64,000 nucleotides of DNA, from positions 1-64,000 of IMG/VR virus record IMGVR_UViG_3300025012_000043; one strand, written 5' to 3'. Shown one piece after another: positions 28,601-36,290 of the stretch (its first letter is position 1; the number at the start of each line of letters is the position of its first letter). The position numbers were made by a program, and so were the translations under genes. The DNA is from a virus. Below the pieces are notes generated by a model, which saw nothing but the letters and a program-made list of their open reading frames with translations, had not been told where the DNA came from and did not search any database.

Positions 28601-31600
28601 ATTGATATATTCAATATCCTGATTGGTAAGCCCAATTCTAGATATCTCTTTATTCATTTCATAAAAAGAAGTTTGTATATCTCTGTCAATACTTGTCATA
28701 TCAGTAGTATATTGTGTTCTAGTTTTGGCCGATATTAATTCAGTAGCAGTATGGATCATTGAATTAAATGATATATCTTTTGGTAAAACGCCCTCAGCAC
28801 CAATTATCCTAAATCTATTCTCCATACTTTCAACGATTATTGAAAATTTGGCATCATGTGGTTTAAATCCTTTACCACTATTTAAAATTATTTGAGTATA
28901 TGGGTCTAATTCACCATTTATATTTCTAAACCCAAGGTTCATAGTACGTATATTATTATTCTTATCCACATATACAACAACAGGAAATTCAGCCGACTCC
29001 CATCCCTTTAATCTACCATCCGGTGCCTTGCTTCTTAGTATTTCAAATAATTTATCCCCTCCTTCTTTAACGACTCTACCTACTTGCCTACGTTTCTCTT
29101 CATTAACCCTACTGGATATCATTGGAGTAATCTTCTCAAGATTCTCAATACCAATATTGTCTATTTCGCTCTTCATAATAGACTTTTGTATTGGTGTGCC
29201 AATATCATCAACAATTACCCTTATTCTATTATATATATCTAATTGAGTATCTGGGTCTATAGCACTCTTAGTAATAGTACTAATATCATCAATATCATCG
29301 ACTGGTGCCTTTGCAATTATGGTTTGATATTTCCTAATCTTATTACCATCACGTGATATGTCATAATGATATCCAGACCCAATTATTGATGGCTTAGAAT
29401 TTATACCAAATAAATTAAAATTTTCAATTACACTTTTACGCTCTATATCAGATAGAGCATAATATTTATATAATTTTGGATAAACCTTTTCATCTGGTAT
29501 AAACCCACCAAACATCTTTGATGGAAATTCTACAACTAATGCATCAAGCCCCTTGGTACCGTGCGATATAATCTCTGCTTCAGTAATCAATGCATTAGCT
29601 TGAGCTGGTGTGGCATTTATAGGAATATGCAATTTATATACAGCCATCGCACCTACTCGATCTGGGAATAAAAATGCTCTGTCTCCCAATAACCCGAACC
29701 TTTTCATTAAATCAAATGGTAATCCTGGTGCTCCATCTGCTCCAGTTATTAATGACGGAGATATAACCTCTACAGTACTAACCATTTCACCTTTCATACT
29801 TAGAATGATGTGGTCAGTTGATAATCTAAAACCATCATCAATAATATTCTCACGCATAAACCTTTTAAATGGTATGTCAATTCTAATAGAATAACTCTTT
29901 AATCTTTGAATCGCTTTTTCTGCTTTATTGATGGTCTGATCAAGCTCTTCTAACCGAAAAGCAATAGCATCAACTATCATGCCAATGTGTCTATCAACAT
30001 CTCCATCAGATGCAAACTCAGCCTTAATTGATGGTAATATAATATCCATATATTTATGTGGATCTGATAAGGAAATCTCACCAGAAATAACATTAAATAT
30101 CTCTTCGTTTATCTTATTCTTTTTGGTTATATCAATAAGGGATGTTCTTTTCTCATGTAACTCTTGTATTTTACGTAATACAACCATTAATCTTGCTTTT
30201 TCAGAATTCCTACTATCTAACACTGATAAAACACTTGATACCTCACCGATAGCATCCGGATTGATCTTCCCAGCTCTAATGATACTAAAACCACCAATGG
30301 CATCATCGGCATATAAATCAGGGTTAGATGCATCAAATTGGGCAAACTTATCTATATCTAACTTTACAATCTTTGAACGAATATCTACTATATCATTTTT
30401 TAACAAAAGCCGGTTACGCTTAAACTGCTCCATATTAAGTATAGAAAGTGCTGATGCACTCTCTTCTATTATATCTGGTATTTTTCCAATATCTTTGGCT
30501 TGGTCTTCGGGCATATTAGAAGCAATAGCCGCAAACCTAGTCTCTAACTTTGAAAGTTCTTCAACTTTACTACTTAACTGCATTACAAGAACTTCTCTAT
30601 CATCTAATACTTTACGCAATAGTGCATTACTAGCGCTCTTTGTTTTATTCTCGGTGACCAGATTATGCCCAATAGACTCAAATAACTTTTTATTAGCATC
30701 TTTTACTCGTATTTTAACTTCAGAAAATATGTTACTTGCACCAGTATTAAAATGTTCTTCCTTTAGTTTATCTACATCTGCCAGATCAAGTAATACAAAA
30801 CGTCTTTGTTCAGTAGGTAAATATCCAAGACCACCCATTACAAAATCAACTGCTTCATCTAATTTCTGGTTATATTTTGCCCTTCCAGGGATATTCTCCA
30901 ATTCATCCAATTCTTTGGTAAATCCATTAACTTTAAACTTAAAATAATCATTTATTAATTGTTTTAGTTTATTACTATCTCTAATATTAGTAGCATCTTC
31001 CTTAATTAAATCTTCAATTCTATGTATGTCATATTCAAATTTACCAAATTCTTCTGCTGAACTGAATGGCCCATGAGGATGTAACAAATACAACATTGGT
31101 GGTTGTAATGTTTGGATCTCTGTCAAAATTGACGCCACACGACCACCTATTAACGTATCAAACCCATAATAAATTGGTGGGTCTTTAAACAAATTATTGG
31201 CCCCACCAAAATATTTAATAACATTATCAAGCTCTTTAGTTAGTGCCGCATATTCTTCTGGGGATTTGATCTTATCAATCTTATTTAATCTGGTCAATAA
31301 ACTACTAACTCTATCCATACTAATACCTTGCTCAAATGAACGATCAAAAAGTTTTGTGACGTCACGTATTTTAGTTAGTTGATTAAATTTGATTTCTAGT
31401 TCAACCCGTAATTCATCTAATATATATGAGTTAGTAAGTGATTCTAAAAATAACATCTCTTCTACTGGTTTAATTGAGGTATTGCCCTTAAGATATGAAC
31501 CAACAGCCGAATTTACTGATTTGCTGTTATTTTTGATCCAATCTAAAAATCCTCCATATGAATCTTTATAATTAATATGATATAATAATTTCTTTCTGGT

Positions 31601-33961
31601 CGCATCAATAGTTTCCGATGAAGCGCCTTTAAAATATGCTAAATCTAACTTCATAAAGGTACTTAAATCTTTAGCATTGTCTCTTGTTATATTAATATCT
31701 ATATCACTCAACCCCAATGAATATAGGATATTATTTAACGTAGTATTATTAGTAGCAACTTCTTGTATTATTAATTTACTAATATTCTTAATAAATTTAC
31801 TTCTTTGTATAATAAACTCGGTACCCTTATCTCCCGAGTTTAGATTTTTAAAAAGTTTCTTATCTATATTGGTGAATGCTCTTGCAGCCCTTCCTTTAAA
31901 TACTCTAACTAATTTTTGTGAATCATCAATTTCTGATAACATACCAGAAGTAGATACCATATTAATAGCATCTTGCTCATGTTTAAACCAATCGATCCTT
32001 GGACTAAAATGCGGGACCACCCACGTATAATCTCTTATTAATCTATTAAATTCGGCCCATGCATCAATACTAGACACAAACCTGGCTGAACCATCAGCCC
32101 TTTTAATACTTTGCCAATCAATGATTTTATCAAATTCGTCTTGTGATAATATGGCAGTTCTTATAGAAGTAATCAAACTTTCTTTGTATGGTGCCGTCCT
32201 TAAATCTACTCCCTGTCCACTAATCTTAAATTTCTTAACTATTTCCTCTATAGTAACTGGATCCTTTGGCCGCACATGGAGATTGATCCATTCCTCGGCA
32301 CTAGTATTAATTACACTAGGGTCCGCAACAACATTAAATGTTTCACTTGATATGCCATATTTAATTAAAGGATCCGGCTCAACAACATCACCCATAATAC
32401 CTGGTGGTATATCAAGATTTGATGCATTGACAAATTTATTTATCTCTTCTACAGCATCCATTAATATAGGCAATTGTCTTTCATCATCTAGTGATACCAA
32501 AGAAATATCTTCAATTCCAGTATAAGCCTCTCTACGAGCCTCCCTAGATCTAATTTGTGATCGTAATATAGCATCTTGAACAATATCCCCATTAGACTGC
32601 TCGCCTGCTCGTATGGCAATGTCATTATAACTAATACCAATGATATCTGGTCTTACATTATGTTTAATAGGTGATAATCTAACATCAACGTCATCCAAAA
32701 TATCACTAGCGATTAATCTCTTCTTAATTGACTCGGCCACTACTCCAGCTTGCATATTATCATCAGTATTCATCAATTGAATAAATTTGGGTCTTTTAGT
32801 ACTACGCTGATATGATCTAACTATTGCATCACCCATATCTTCACTAGATACATATTGTGATGCTCTACTAATAAATTCTAGATCATTAATATAATAATTA
32901 GATATATTACTATATCTCGCATCTATATATAATATATCAATATCATTTTTGAAGATTTGCTCTAGTACACCACTATCTTTAACTGGTGGGATATATGCTA
33001 TTGTTTTATTGCTAGGCTTGTGTTTTAATAATATGGCAAATGAATGATCATCAACTTTAATACGTTGCATAATAAAATCTTCAACTTCTTGTGTGGCGTC
33101 ACCAGACATCAGCCCAACATTGTTGGCTAATTTGAGCGCTTCACCTAATGGTAATAGTTTACCACTACGAAATTGCGTATAGATTAGCCCACTATCTTTA
33201 TCCATCCAAACATTTACTCTTGGGTTCTGTTTAATTATTTTAGTGGCTAATCTAGAATAAGCCACATCATTATTTGGCAGAACCAAATCTGTATAATTTC
33301 TACTAACTATAGTCGCACCTACTTCATCGAGTAATGTATTTAGTTGTCCTATTAAACGGCTACGTTCTTGTTGTATTTTTTGTGGTTCTGATTTTATGCC
33401 AGCATACGGATTAACACCAACTAACATTTTTGCTGGGGCGGTTATCACTTCATTAATCTGTAAAATCTTTTTATTTACATCTTTGATTTCATTTTGTAAT
33501 TTGCTAATCCTGTTAATCTCTTCAACACTCACTACTTGATTAAACCCAGCCTCAACAGAAAAAGCATGCATACTATTATTACCAACGCCAATGGAAAATC
33601 TTTGTTTACCACTATCAACAAGAATTTGGATACCATATCTATTACCTATACCACTAACACGTAATGCCTCGGTATTTGCACCATTAACAACAGGCTTCCT
33701 AACAATAAGGTCAGCTATTCTTTTATCTGTTGCGTCTATTAACGAATCGGCAGTATACCCGAGCGCGGCACGGTCTAATTGTACTACTCCCTCTTCACCA
33801 GCTATTGTCTTGTATTCAGAACGCAAATTCTCTAACTTAAGGTCTAGCTCTTGAATACGCTCTTGGGCTTCATCACTCCCGTCATTATTTACGAGTGCTA
33901 AATAGTGATCAGTATATGCCGCAACATACCTTTTTATAAACCCATTATGAGATTCTGCCAC
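16610..33961 (-). CDS. Giant 5,783-residue head protein containing a MuF domain
   Basis: This is a single uninterrupted frame of 17.35 kb. GTG at 33961 overlaps the portal stop (TAGTG) and has GGAGGA upstream. Residues about 5,035-5,070 carry the MuF/SPP1 gp7 head-protein signature: 'YFEYTAINDSRTCKYCRATH', then 'PRHPNCRCTYRPW'. Its place between portal and protease is the standard MuF position; ordinary MuF proteins have 250-500 residues. Roughly 5,000 residues precede the motif, mostly helical with long Lys/Glu/Leu/Ile heptad stretches and scattered beta-rich patches (for example about 100-125). About 700 residues follow it. I find no HExxH metalloprotease, Walker A, or DxDGD polymerase motif. 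Two pairs of distant segments resemble each other (about 43-62 with 2153-2172, and 1899-1915 with 3901-3915). MuF domains occur in 'polyvalent' phage proteins packaged and injected with DNA. I infer a giant virion protein of about 650 kDa that is likely ejected or internal. A tape measure role is less likely given its position and motif. Confidence 0.85.
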   Translation of the reverse strand: MAESHNGFIKRYVAAYTDHYLALVNNDGSDEAQERIQELDLKLENLRSEYKTIAGEEGVVQLDRAALGYTADSLIDATDKRIADLIVRKPVVNGANTEALRVSGIGNRYGIQILVDSGKQRFSIGVGNNSMHAFSVEAGFNQVVSVEEINRISKLQNEIKDVNKKILQINEVITAPAKMLVGVNPYAGIKSEPQKIQQERSRLIGQLNTLLDEVGATIVSRNYTDLVLPNNDVAYSRLATKIIKQNPRVNVWMDKDSGLIYTQFRSGKLLPLGEALKLANNVGLMSGDATQEVEDFIMQRIKVDDHSFAILLKHKPSNKTIAYIPPVKDSGVLEQIFKNDIDILYIDARYSNISNYYINDLEFISRASQYVSSEDMGDAIVRSYQRSTKRPKFIQLMNTDDNMQAGVVAESIKKRLIASDILDDVDVRLSPIKHNVRPDIIGISYNDIAIRAGEQSNGDIVQDAILRSQIRSREARREAYTGIEDISLVSLDDERQLPILMDAVEEINKFVNASNLDIPPGIMGDVVEPDPLIKYGISSETFNVVADPSVINTSAEEWINLHVRPKDPVTIEEIVKKFKISGQGVDLRTAPYKESLITSIRTAILSQDEFDKIIDWQSIKRADGSARFVSSIDAWAEFNRLIRDYTWVVPHFSPRIDWFKHEQDAINMVSTSGMLSEIDDSQKLVRVFKGRAARAFTNIDKKLFKNLNSGDKGTEFIIQRSKFIKNISKLIIQEVATNNTTLNNILYSLGLSDIDINITRDNAKDLSTFMKLDLAYFKGASSETIDATRKKLLYHINYKDSYGGFLDWIKNNSKSVNSAVGSYLKGNTSIKPVEEMLFLESLTNSYILDELRVELEIKFNQLTKIRDVTKLFDRSFEQGISMDRVSSLLTRLNKIDKIKSPEEYAALTKELDNVIKYFGGANNLFKDPPIYYGFDTLIGGRVASILTEIQTLQPPMLYLLHPHGPFSSAEEFGKFEYDIHRIEDLIKEDATNIRDSNKLKQLINDYFKFKVNGFTKELDELENIPGRAKYNQKLDEAVDFVMGGLGYLPTEQRRFVLLDLADVDKLKEEHFNTGASNIFSEVKIRVKDANKKLFESIGHNLVTENKTKSASNALLRKVLDDREVLVMQLSSKVEELSKLETRFAAIASNMPEDQAKDIGKIPDIIEESASALSILNMEQFKRNRLLLKNDIVDIRSKIVKLDIDKFAQFDASNPDLYADDAIGGFSIIRAGKINPDAIGEVSSVLSVLDSRNSEKARLMVVLRKIQELHEKRTSLIDITKKNKINEEIFNVISGEISLSDPHKYMDIILPSIKAEFASDGDVDRHIGMIVDAIAFRLEELDQTINKAEKAIQRLKSYSIRIDIPFKRFMRENIIDDGFRLSTDHIILSMKGEMVSTVEVISPSLITGADGAPGLPFDLMKRFGLLGDRAFLFPDRVGAMAVYKLHIPINATPAQANALITEAEIISHGTKGLDALVVEFPSKMFGGFIPDEKVYPKLYKYYALSDIERKSVIENFNLFGINSKPSIIGSGYHYDISRDGNKIRKYQTIIAKAPVDDIDDISTITKSAIDPDTQLDIYNRIRVIVDDIGTPIQKSIMKSEIDNIGIENLEKITPMISSRVNEEKRRQVGRVVKEGGDKLFEILRSKAPDGRLKGWESAEFPVVVYVDKNNNIRTMNLGFRNINGELDPYTQIILNSGKGFKPHDAKFSIIVESMENRFRIIGAEGVLPKDISFNSMIHTATELISAKTRTQYTTDMTSIDRDIQTSFYEMNKEISRIGLTNQDIEYINEAEGKLKSILTDKIQDAMGSEVIEKMAMEEYQKGIRQLYGGLVGLNREKGIEGINIKWQKYSNIKTKYLGEAGKDIYGYIPETDGIITSATKIGSAFGVSIWFDQSIPVQSISSSYIDLQIKEAYAALTKEPQKATELYAKLDALKTMRSHFVNMDSRTLIFNPSLNAIYNDFMLRQLIDIDLRYARVVDDKTLQDKVLYQIELLRNSIKREEDLASKIRAFGVINERWLWFANDNGKFIGGEELYKLRHKAVLTNIEKETLSKLEQKYGYFVTLTTTKSQLISDIDKMMLPRVDSSNLADWFKLRSNVVNIIAKEWLSNIGSSMARVLPKTTDFWNSINGSPVKFINLFATKDTINGEVENIKKKIIELKAEYNWIIGKSGISELRAEYKNIKEELDGLNRNREQIINKWTHIFSDIATSGDISANTREIIQQLNGGVPFFNPEVVTRMKYVLRIRLDELAKEKTDDANKQIIDINDVLNNFDELNKRNMVGKATSLGVDKLDQEILAARNRLVVIESNIGNIKELPRAERIDAEIIRHTDLLGTLNAELDSVVLKIKQLPSVIADDAQYIYTMKIQPNDQVERLNRILDIKKNEFSKAGGDIAGRVQTEITKLENDITIIRDIISAHEANMKVVEDRLAQNVLQYDDVKVANLAYINEQINKQTISLKDMKEQLDIEMSRPVLLRRNVSKLRNGISIAEINIKKLKDTKVKKDLYDELSKALNDLGVVQSERLYVLANAGKVLMEPKYTRRLIELQEQITALKSKVGELTGQLSVHDPFYTASMLKHDYEVLKKVFSNLVKAVKLPPKQIETIAQNNLVEIYVKKYIQVQFARKFNNAANEVDQFISDIAIGKKVSKDTVANIIAELNTKSINDFIFLNQKYNDEFKKAAELGTDVSLVIQDISKSASKLVSLTAKQKSELRVQFILKDVIDFIESQKVMVPSTKPEELGKLVPMVVDYDPGQIKGPLKDLVENLTVRYADNFDVVSVDRFKLLTLLSRNVDKGILKINITKAETKAHDLRVKLNNIIIERDAAYKVLIRENANEIKDNLKIGNLERKIKSLFRKQTELDMQLTIQEELVLVGKAFSVRSDDIVHLSKVVPFKETVLDFLHLSLAKEMLTKEWEKIDEVDQQFKIVRTTSDARRARIFKDLESDVLYRYLPQNDLGEAILGIVDGVLKSTKDYNVKTSREVATELEKYLRSAGVNINSTFKVAGWNLPRARKTLNKALLINIDSPVFTAALRQVAKKHGIILDEFAFDLSNSLLGMSGISKDHYGRNIVGALRRYMGERTYEFISALATGSIEVPFASLQRGLTQKEAEEYRNLLVREKTLAGVEFDRFNDLKRWSESVRVMPKFEYKDDMLKSYIRTYALDDGRIVIASNQVMYDPNFALIEPRFRILKVLHEKPLGGIEKYLFENYNADRKIYSNLLINPSYDSRGLVAMALRIILKDRFNIVVDAKIVDDPSAIYMQYYDKLNSISLKKLLDQTVEVTHIAKEKMKVNPDEWVKLLNETTGGVQETFLNILRAAGVDDQVLIRSDEWFKIYQKKVTEYGKVHEQVLRIKKRISKYESDIFNRINGPSPQGVQISLNPKSIVDFLTRGTIGEDIKKIAGRYEQKPILEQLLGRNKDRKLFIESLLLRAKTNIRSIGVVDGKEYTIDDIGNVATVLEEKMHGIIDILEKAGIQDSRVPDFRKLKFSEPETISKISKALDLIILNTISNAVSPSYKYKPSLYDDVLEKIAMYERKLVGIPFVSADLKIKPRIGGQPKPPIFIEDWMIRVKLSDGSTIESIKGIQEKLESLNKIYLETKDITEKRLIQVDIDRVGIVSDIIDKLKGLYNQDNVLNAMMVDSGKILRQIELYNVLSSINNDIINTGMSVDKRLARINRLNIAIKKLVGTGPYELGGYIGKLKSKLGTPHINNRIKTADKILKKLRAELNGLAKKDTPSAIRIAERSSYGGFVLHTVDELTDELKSIHSVIDDLTHSLPKLDEVHIFKRMMRPIQEKVTATNQEIIKNIDLVIDELNITIALKNNLVRTSLPNKQKYISGIIIAGIDAFDKKMKRLRGEIEEARKINDQNKVNQLLVDLNDLTERRKVIIEGRGKMFVDKYDILSTSNIDMQLSSAYRALRKAEGNKTETGLILGEIKRLQELLRTPVNIKQIDETESLNKMVALQKKLTIVGKAASPQDWAEYKELIEQLNRIGDAGLHIKMNSRQIAIFDRLGILFEQSKKMSNSEWMNEYKNEYNKLIAELDEVSDIFMGAKYINSTYHNFGLMMQRDMSIEQILHTWYKDAGGILDTEVKIEIDQILRPINDTEMSRIVHQIDKFSVELEKTNDVILQKLYGEKITTLQGRLNEASQRGFRKYQETFYVLNMQLKGGINEKGLRIKGLVAQKMEFIEKIKSLEDRLSKLDILLDAGEIEALNIDLFTARGALSTIETRIINIERALKMRVGKNTEFYTGNIQQFKNIAITLPLTDDELKYINGITTKFSISINEFLPKLWDKFKDNVRLRPSVEHMYALMHANNISAIDAMQAIVDEMSILNSYSIPNGEQMAGDIMARYRIEVGYFDSGDIKIPISMDRDSAVSKLMEAIKDHKKKLDALPAGFVEMSDQQIQSMREYLDRLHIPEVTKAKRDVYNDVLSELVQKGYDSSKPNAEADKVRILKTITADRRNMFLNAEREIKRNIVKNSLGEEVKALMKDIKIQTDLAHIRARIAKYRAEVMLIENMVYYNQSDALTKEVIKLTNAKGLLGAYKRAVDVVEKVGKDIRIPNRVQKISMNVNLVKELANTYERMIYTTNLSGNGVPISELVSKFNEGVDITALTEDRMRILRKISKDIANKVSKETNILLDFKDDNVFKEAYKLMSKDGGIPLYKYIGIADITKDSGGQFVPIINGVIDPTQSLSKLSDISWRDPFKGYISDAPTEVQLLEEYLKASFIYADNITIRDTLGKIVETTMEDKIDRIINVMRERIPNEWQLNALNKAFGAVVATGVITNKIVKEAVVRIDKVQGSINGFMRSLLNGVSEDSIKELYTHAATAKSYYKKGAKFVKYFGGRGDIGSLLRKLAINTAIKQGTTLANTAEMIFGEETRRTLSGIKNIVNAASSGAYLLSARATTDSLNQIAAVAQPLPWDMTGPQFMAMWDKIEREGDNWQNTIFDKRADTVLNRLLGRVNKAGNDMNRKMAQGVMPSLAVGGAVNEVRGAYARAADDLEGMISDAGYTAFNQSAMSNYIDNADQIRYFEYTAINDSRTCKYCRATHGILYKPEEPRPQLPRHPNCRCTYRPWFKSISSAAEELEQVPRKPRVPIGAKFDIGPDDFAGFGDGLSKLIKPIKPDGTISDEDWIMWFNKQPFDIRQMMVGDEHDLANSLGVFGVDAPIDKKALIVSASKNVGKVFAKDMATNSVRQLMFNTFTNSEVYSSLFDIWNSPKKAMTTISSLAWKRLMFGPGGIIKNSVTEAFNRSVNGLIPIDPNEAGPLQALINRVASTKTFNKASFWWNMLGGKFINNKLITKLSGMAEEERAVWGKVAAGDTSEAAIAEAYTKAIGMRNKKVKENSGFLQSEFMRAIDPWFNIGVEGVAPLADMSIVHRTEIFQQLAKDIITLPEDEAIAARLRPIMRNKNHISNSIFNSTSFADDGLYRIQDLVNTTVRDTEKDVLGKKEVLDIYGKLMGTQRSSAKILLTDEAFKGRLLRLPENQRTILLDLLHNPTIKSVVKKFYIDSTTSIASDLEAIRVIEITPQGMRVGIGGWPTREINNITIGPDGMMYNATKEELIGMWKKADPRVDISRFVSIDVNIGGRVVETSPTISFDKMSSKKLDDIKKRQAVIKKVSATPDKNIYEYIFTLKDKDVSLKNRGMISNALMRVQGMSPFSLPSKIDELIKTGVLKVGQGNPAGYGEKYVEAINKIEGSIKQVLANMKNELTPGDKVIGRIGEDKVSDIATSVRGNIKDILSPYGEYKFVHVPINQFVGETIDSEAFLSRIRLLAHQMYGV

Positions 33962-35997
33962 TAATCATCCTCCGATAAAAATGCCTCAACTAGCTTATGT
34001 GACATCATTAGACGAGATTCTGTAACTGGTGCACGCTTTTTGGCCCTACTTGGTCTATTTAATATATCACTCAATACCATCTGTATATTACCAGCCTCAT
34101 TATTCTGTCCAGTTGGGGTTGGCATCCCTGGCATAATACCAGCACCAGGCCCAGCGCCAATATCATCTTGAGTAGGAGCCCCAGGCATAGGATTGACCCC
34201 ACCACCCAAGGCTGGATTATTAGCCAAACTAGCCTGTTGCTGCTCCATTTGCTTCATGGCTTCAGCGGTTTCTTGGGCTACTAGCTCTTTCTCCTTCTCA
34301 TAATCAAATCCAGCAAGTTTAGCCAATGTACGCTTAGATACTATCTTCATAGCATCAAATGCCTGGAATGCCATTGCCATATCACCAAGATTTTCCGTAT
34401 CAATCCTTGGGAAATGAATTTCAACTAAATCTACTGCATCTACTTCCTCACTCATCGTAATTACGACATAATCATTCATCATACCTTCTGCCTTAGCTGG
34501 GTCACCTCCATCAATGGGCATTTCGGGGGTCGGTGGCACACCAGGCATTGGGCGTCTACCGGCTGGCATACTGGTAATGTCATTACCAGGGATTGCCGCA
34601 GCTTCCATCACATTCTTTAAATATTCTTTAACGACCTTTGTAGTCCGCTTATTAACTATCGCCATCGTATTCGTATCGTATAATTCCCCCTCTTGCGTTA
34701 ATGCTAACGATGAAATATTAAGTCTCTTTGCGACTTTAAAACTATCAGGTAATTCACCATGCTCAGTTGCTGCCCACACTACTACCCACATAATACCATA
34801 TTTAAGCGCAAACTCCCACAATTCTTGCTGAAATTCCATGGAACGCAAAAATGGGAATTTTGTCCTGCCAGAATTCTGATAGTTAGATTTCCCCCCAGTA
34901 TCCCCAAGAATATCCGGTGGTAACATAGACCCAGTAGCAGACATGTTTTTAATTTCCGACAAATCAGATTGAACATCGGACCCCTGTATATTTGGGGTCA
35001 TAAAAGCGTACACCATATCATCACCATGGACAACAGTTGTATTTGGCCGTGGCGGTGACTTATGCTTTTTGGCTTCTTCCTGTATTTGTACTTTATTGGC
35101 CCCCTTCATGGTTATATCAAGGAAAAATGTAGACCTTGCTTTATTAATACCAGTACGCATCCTAAGAATATCTTTATATTCACGCAACCATGGTAAATGA
35201 TTTGTAAGTGTGGATAATCCTCTCCTACGATTGGTAAGAAGACTATTTTTAAAATGAAATACAAATACATCAATATTTTTTTCATCCATGCCAGCAATTT
35301 CAGCATTATCTGGCAATTTTACTTCTTTCTCTAACTGTGGATGCTGAATACAATCAATACTCTTATACCATATATCTTTCATTTCACTATTAATACTCAC
35401 ACCCTTGGCACCAGTTGCCTTAACATACTGGCGTCTGAAATAAACTGGTACGGCAACATCATCTGGATCAAATAAAATTTCCACAATTTCCTGAGGCTCA
35501 ATGTCTCGTAATGTAACCTTACCACTCTGTTTATCAACAAACAGCGCAAAGAATACTTCGCCATCAATATTATATCTATTGATATACATAGGGAAATGAT
35601 AAGGTATTTTATTGCGAGTTGATGTCCAAAATTCATCAATCACCTTTTGAATTTCTGGGATCTGCGATGTCACCCTTAGTCCCTTACCAGCCACAAATAC
35701 GGTCTTATAAAAAATCTCGCGAGCAGCAATTGGATTGGTCATTACGGCTGACCAAGCCATCTTACTTAATTCTTTGTGTGTATCAGATGTAAAGTCTCTT
35801 ATGGAATCATTGGAAGTGCCAATACTACGCCATCCAGCGTTCTCAGATTCCAATTCATTTAACATGCTAATCATAGTAGACTCATACAACTCTTTAGCCG
35901 CACCAACTGTGCGTTCTAAATGATCAACTGCTATCTCGGTATCTAATAATGACTCTTCTAGCTTTGTAACCCCAAACATTCTATTAAATATACCCAT
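33961..35997 (-). CDS. Portal protein
   Basis: 678 residues. The N-terminal and core pattern is that of SPP1/lambda-type portals: 'NPIAAREIFYKTVFVAGKG', 'VIDEFWTSTRNKI', 'MYINRYNIDGEVFFALFVDK' and 'LRDIEPQEIVEILFDPDDV'. A crown-like C-terminus is rich in Pro, Gly and Met (about 590-650), and the protein ends in a short basic and acidic tail. The portal forms the dodecameric gate at the capsid vertex through which DNA is packaged. AAGGGG precedes ATG 35997. The stop overlaps the giant MuF gene start by one base, implying coupled translation of the two vertex proteins. Confidence 0.85.
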   Translation of the reverse strand: MGIFNRMFGVTKLEESLLDTEIAVDHLERTVGAAKELYESTMISMLNELESENAGWRSIGTSNDSIRDFTSDTHKELSKMAWSAVMTNPIAAREIFYKTVFVAGKGLRVTSQIPEIQKVIDEFWTSTRNKIPYHFPMYINRYNIDGEVFFALFVDKQSGKVTLRDIEPQEIVEILFDPDDVAVPVYFRRQYVKATGAKGVSINSEMKDIWYKSIDCIQHPQLEKEVKLPDNAEIAGMDEKNIDVFVFHFKNSLLTNRRRGLSTLTNHLPWLREYKDILRMRTGINKARSTFFLDITMKGANKVQIQEEAKKHKSPPRPNTTVVHGDDMVYAFMTPNIQGSDVQSDLSEIKNMSATGSMLPPDILGDTGGKSNYQNSGRTKFPFLRSMEFQQELWEFALKYGIMWVVVWAATEHGELPDSFKVAKRLNISSLALTQEGELYDTNTMAIVNKRTTKVVKEYLKNVMEAAAIPGNDITSMPAGRRPMPGVPPTPEMPIDGGDPAKAEGMMNDYVVITMSEEVDAVDLVEIHFPRIDTENLGDMAMAFQAFDAMKIVSKRTLAKLAGFDYEKEKELVAQETAEAMKQMEQQQASLANNPALGGGVNPMPGAPTQDDIGAGPGAGIMPGMPTPTGQNNEAGNIQMVLSDILNRPSRAKKRAPVTESRLMMSHKLVEAFLSEDD

Positions 35998-36008
35998 TTA
36001 ATTACCCC

Positions 36009-36290
36009 TTAGACCGAAATATGACTATCAATATAGCATTTTCTATGATACTTTTGCGTCTCCCATTGATGATCTGGTGTATGAACATCACGTTGAATAA
36101 CTTTATTACAGTGTTGGCACATTTTAGTATCTGCAACACGTGCAGTATAAATAGCAGCATTCTTACGGCCACGGTTACGACGCATAATCCTTGCGCGTTT
36201 ACATCGACGGCCACAATAAACGGCGTTTTCATATACTGGGAAAAATGGCTTACTACAATTCTCATTAGCACAGATACGTTCTTCAGACAT
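36009..36290 (-). CDS. Small zinc-finger protein
   Basis: 93 residues with two metal-binding clusters: 'CANENCSKPFFPVYENAVYC' plus 'GRRCKRA' (CxxxxC...CxxxC) and 'CQHCNKVIQ...HRKCYID'. The centre is very basic ('RIMRRNRGRKNA'). GGAG precedes ATG 36290. It sits between the tandem HNH gene (8-nt overlap) and portal. It is probably a DNA- or RNA-binding protein. The family is not known, and a role in packaging is only suggested by position. Confidence 0.65.
   Translation of the reverse strand: MSEERICANENCSKPFFPVYENAVYCGRRCKRARIMRRNRGRKNAAIYTARVADTKMCQHCNKVIQRDVHTPDHQWETQKYHRKCYIDSHISV

Noticed and set aside
27096-30947. Long open frames on the plus strand opposite the giant gene (for example about 300 residues at 27096-28001 and 322 residues at 29979-30947)
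   Set aside because: They are antisense to the continuous minus-strand frame, have Leu/Ser/Ile-rich compositions typical of reverse-complemented AT-rich coding DNA, no ribosome binding sites in order, and no recognisable motifs.
16610-33961. Reading the giant gene as a tape measure protein
   Set aside because: It carries a MuF signature, lies between portal and head protease rather than after tail genes, and lacks the repeated aromatic spacing and C-terminal peptidase motifs common in tape measures.
16610-33961. Reading the giant gene as an N4-like virion RNA polymerase or a protease toxin
   Set aside because: I looked for DxDGD-type, Walker A and HExxH motifs and found none. An isolated 'SHGTKG' near residue 1,465 recalls ADP-ribosyltransferases but lacks the supporting motifs.
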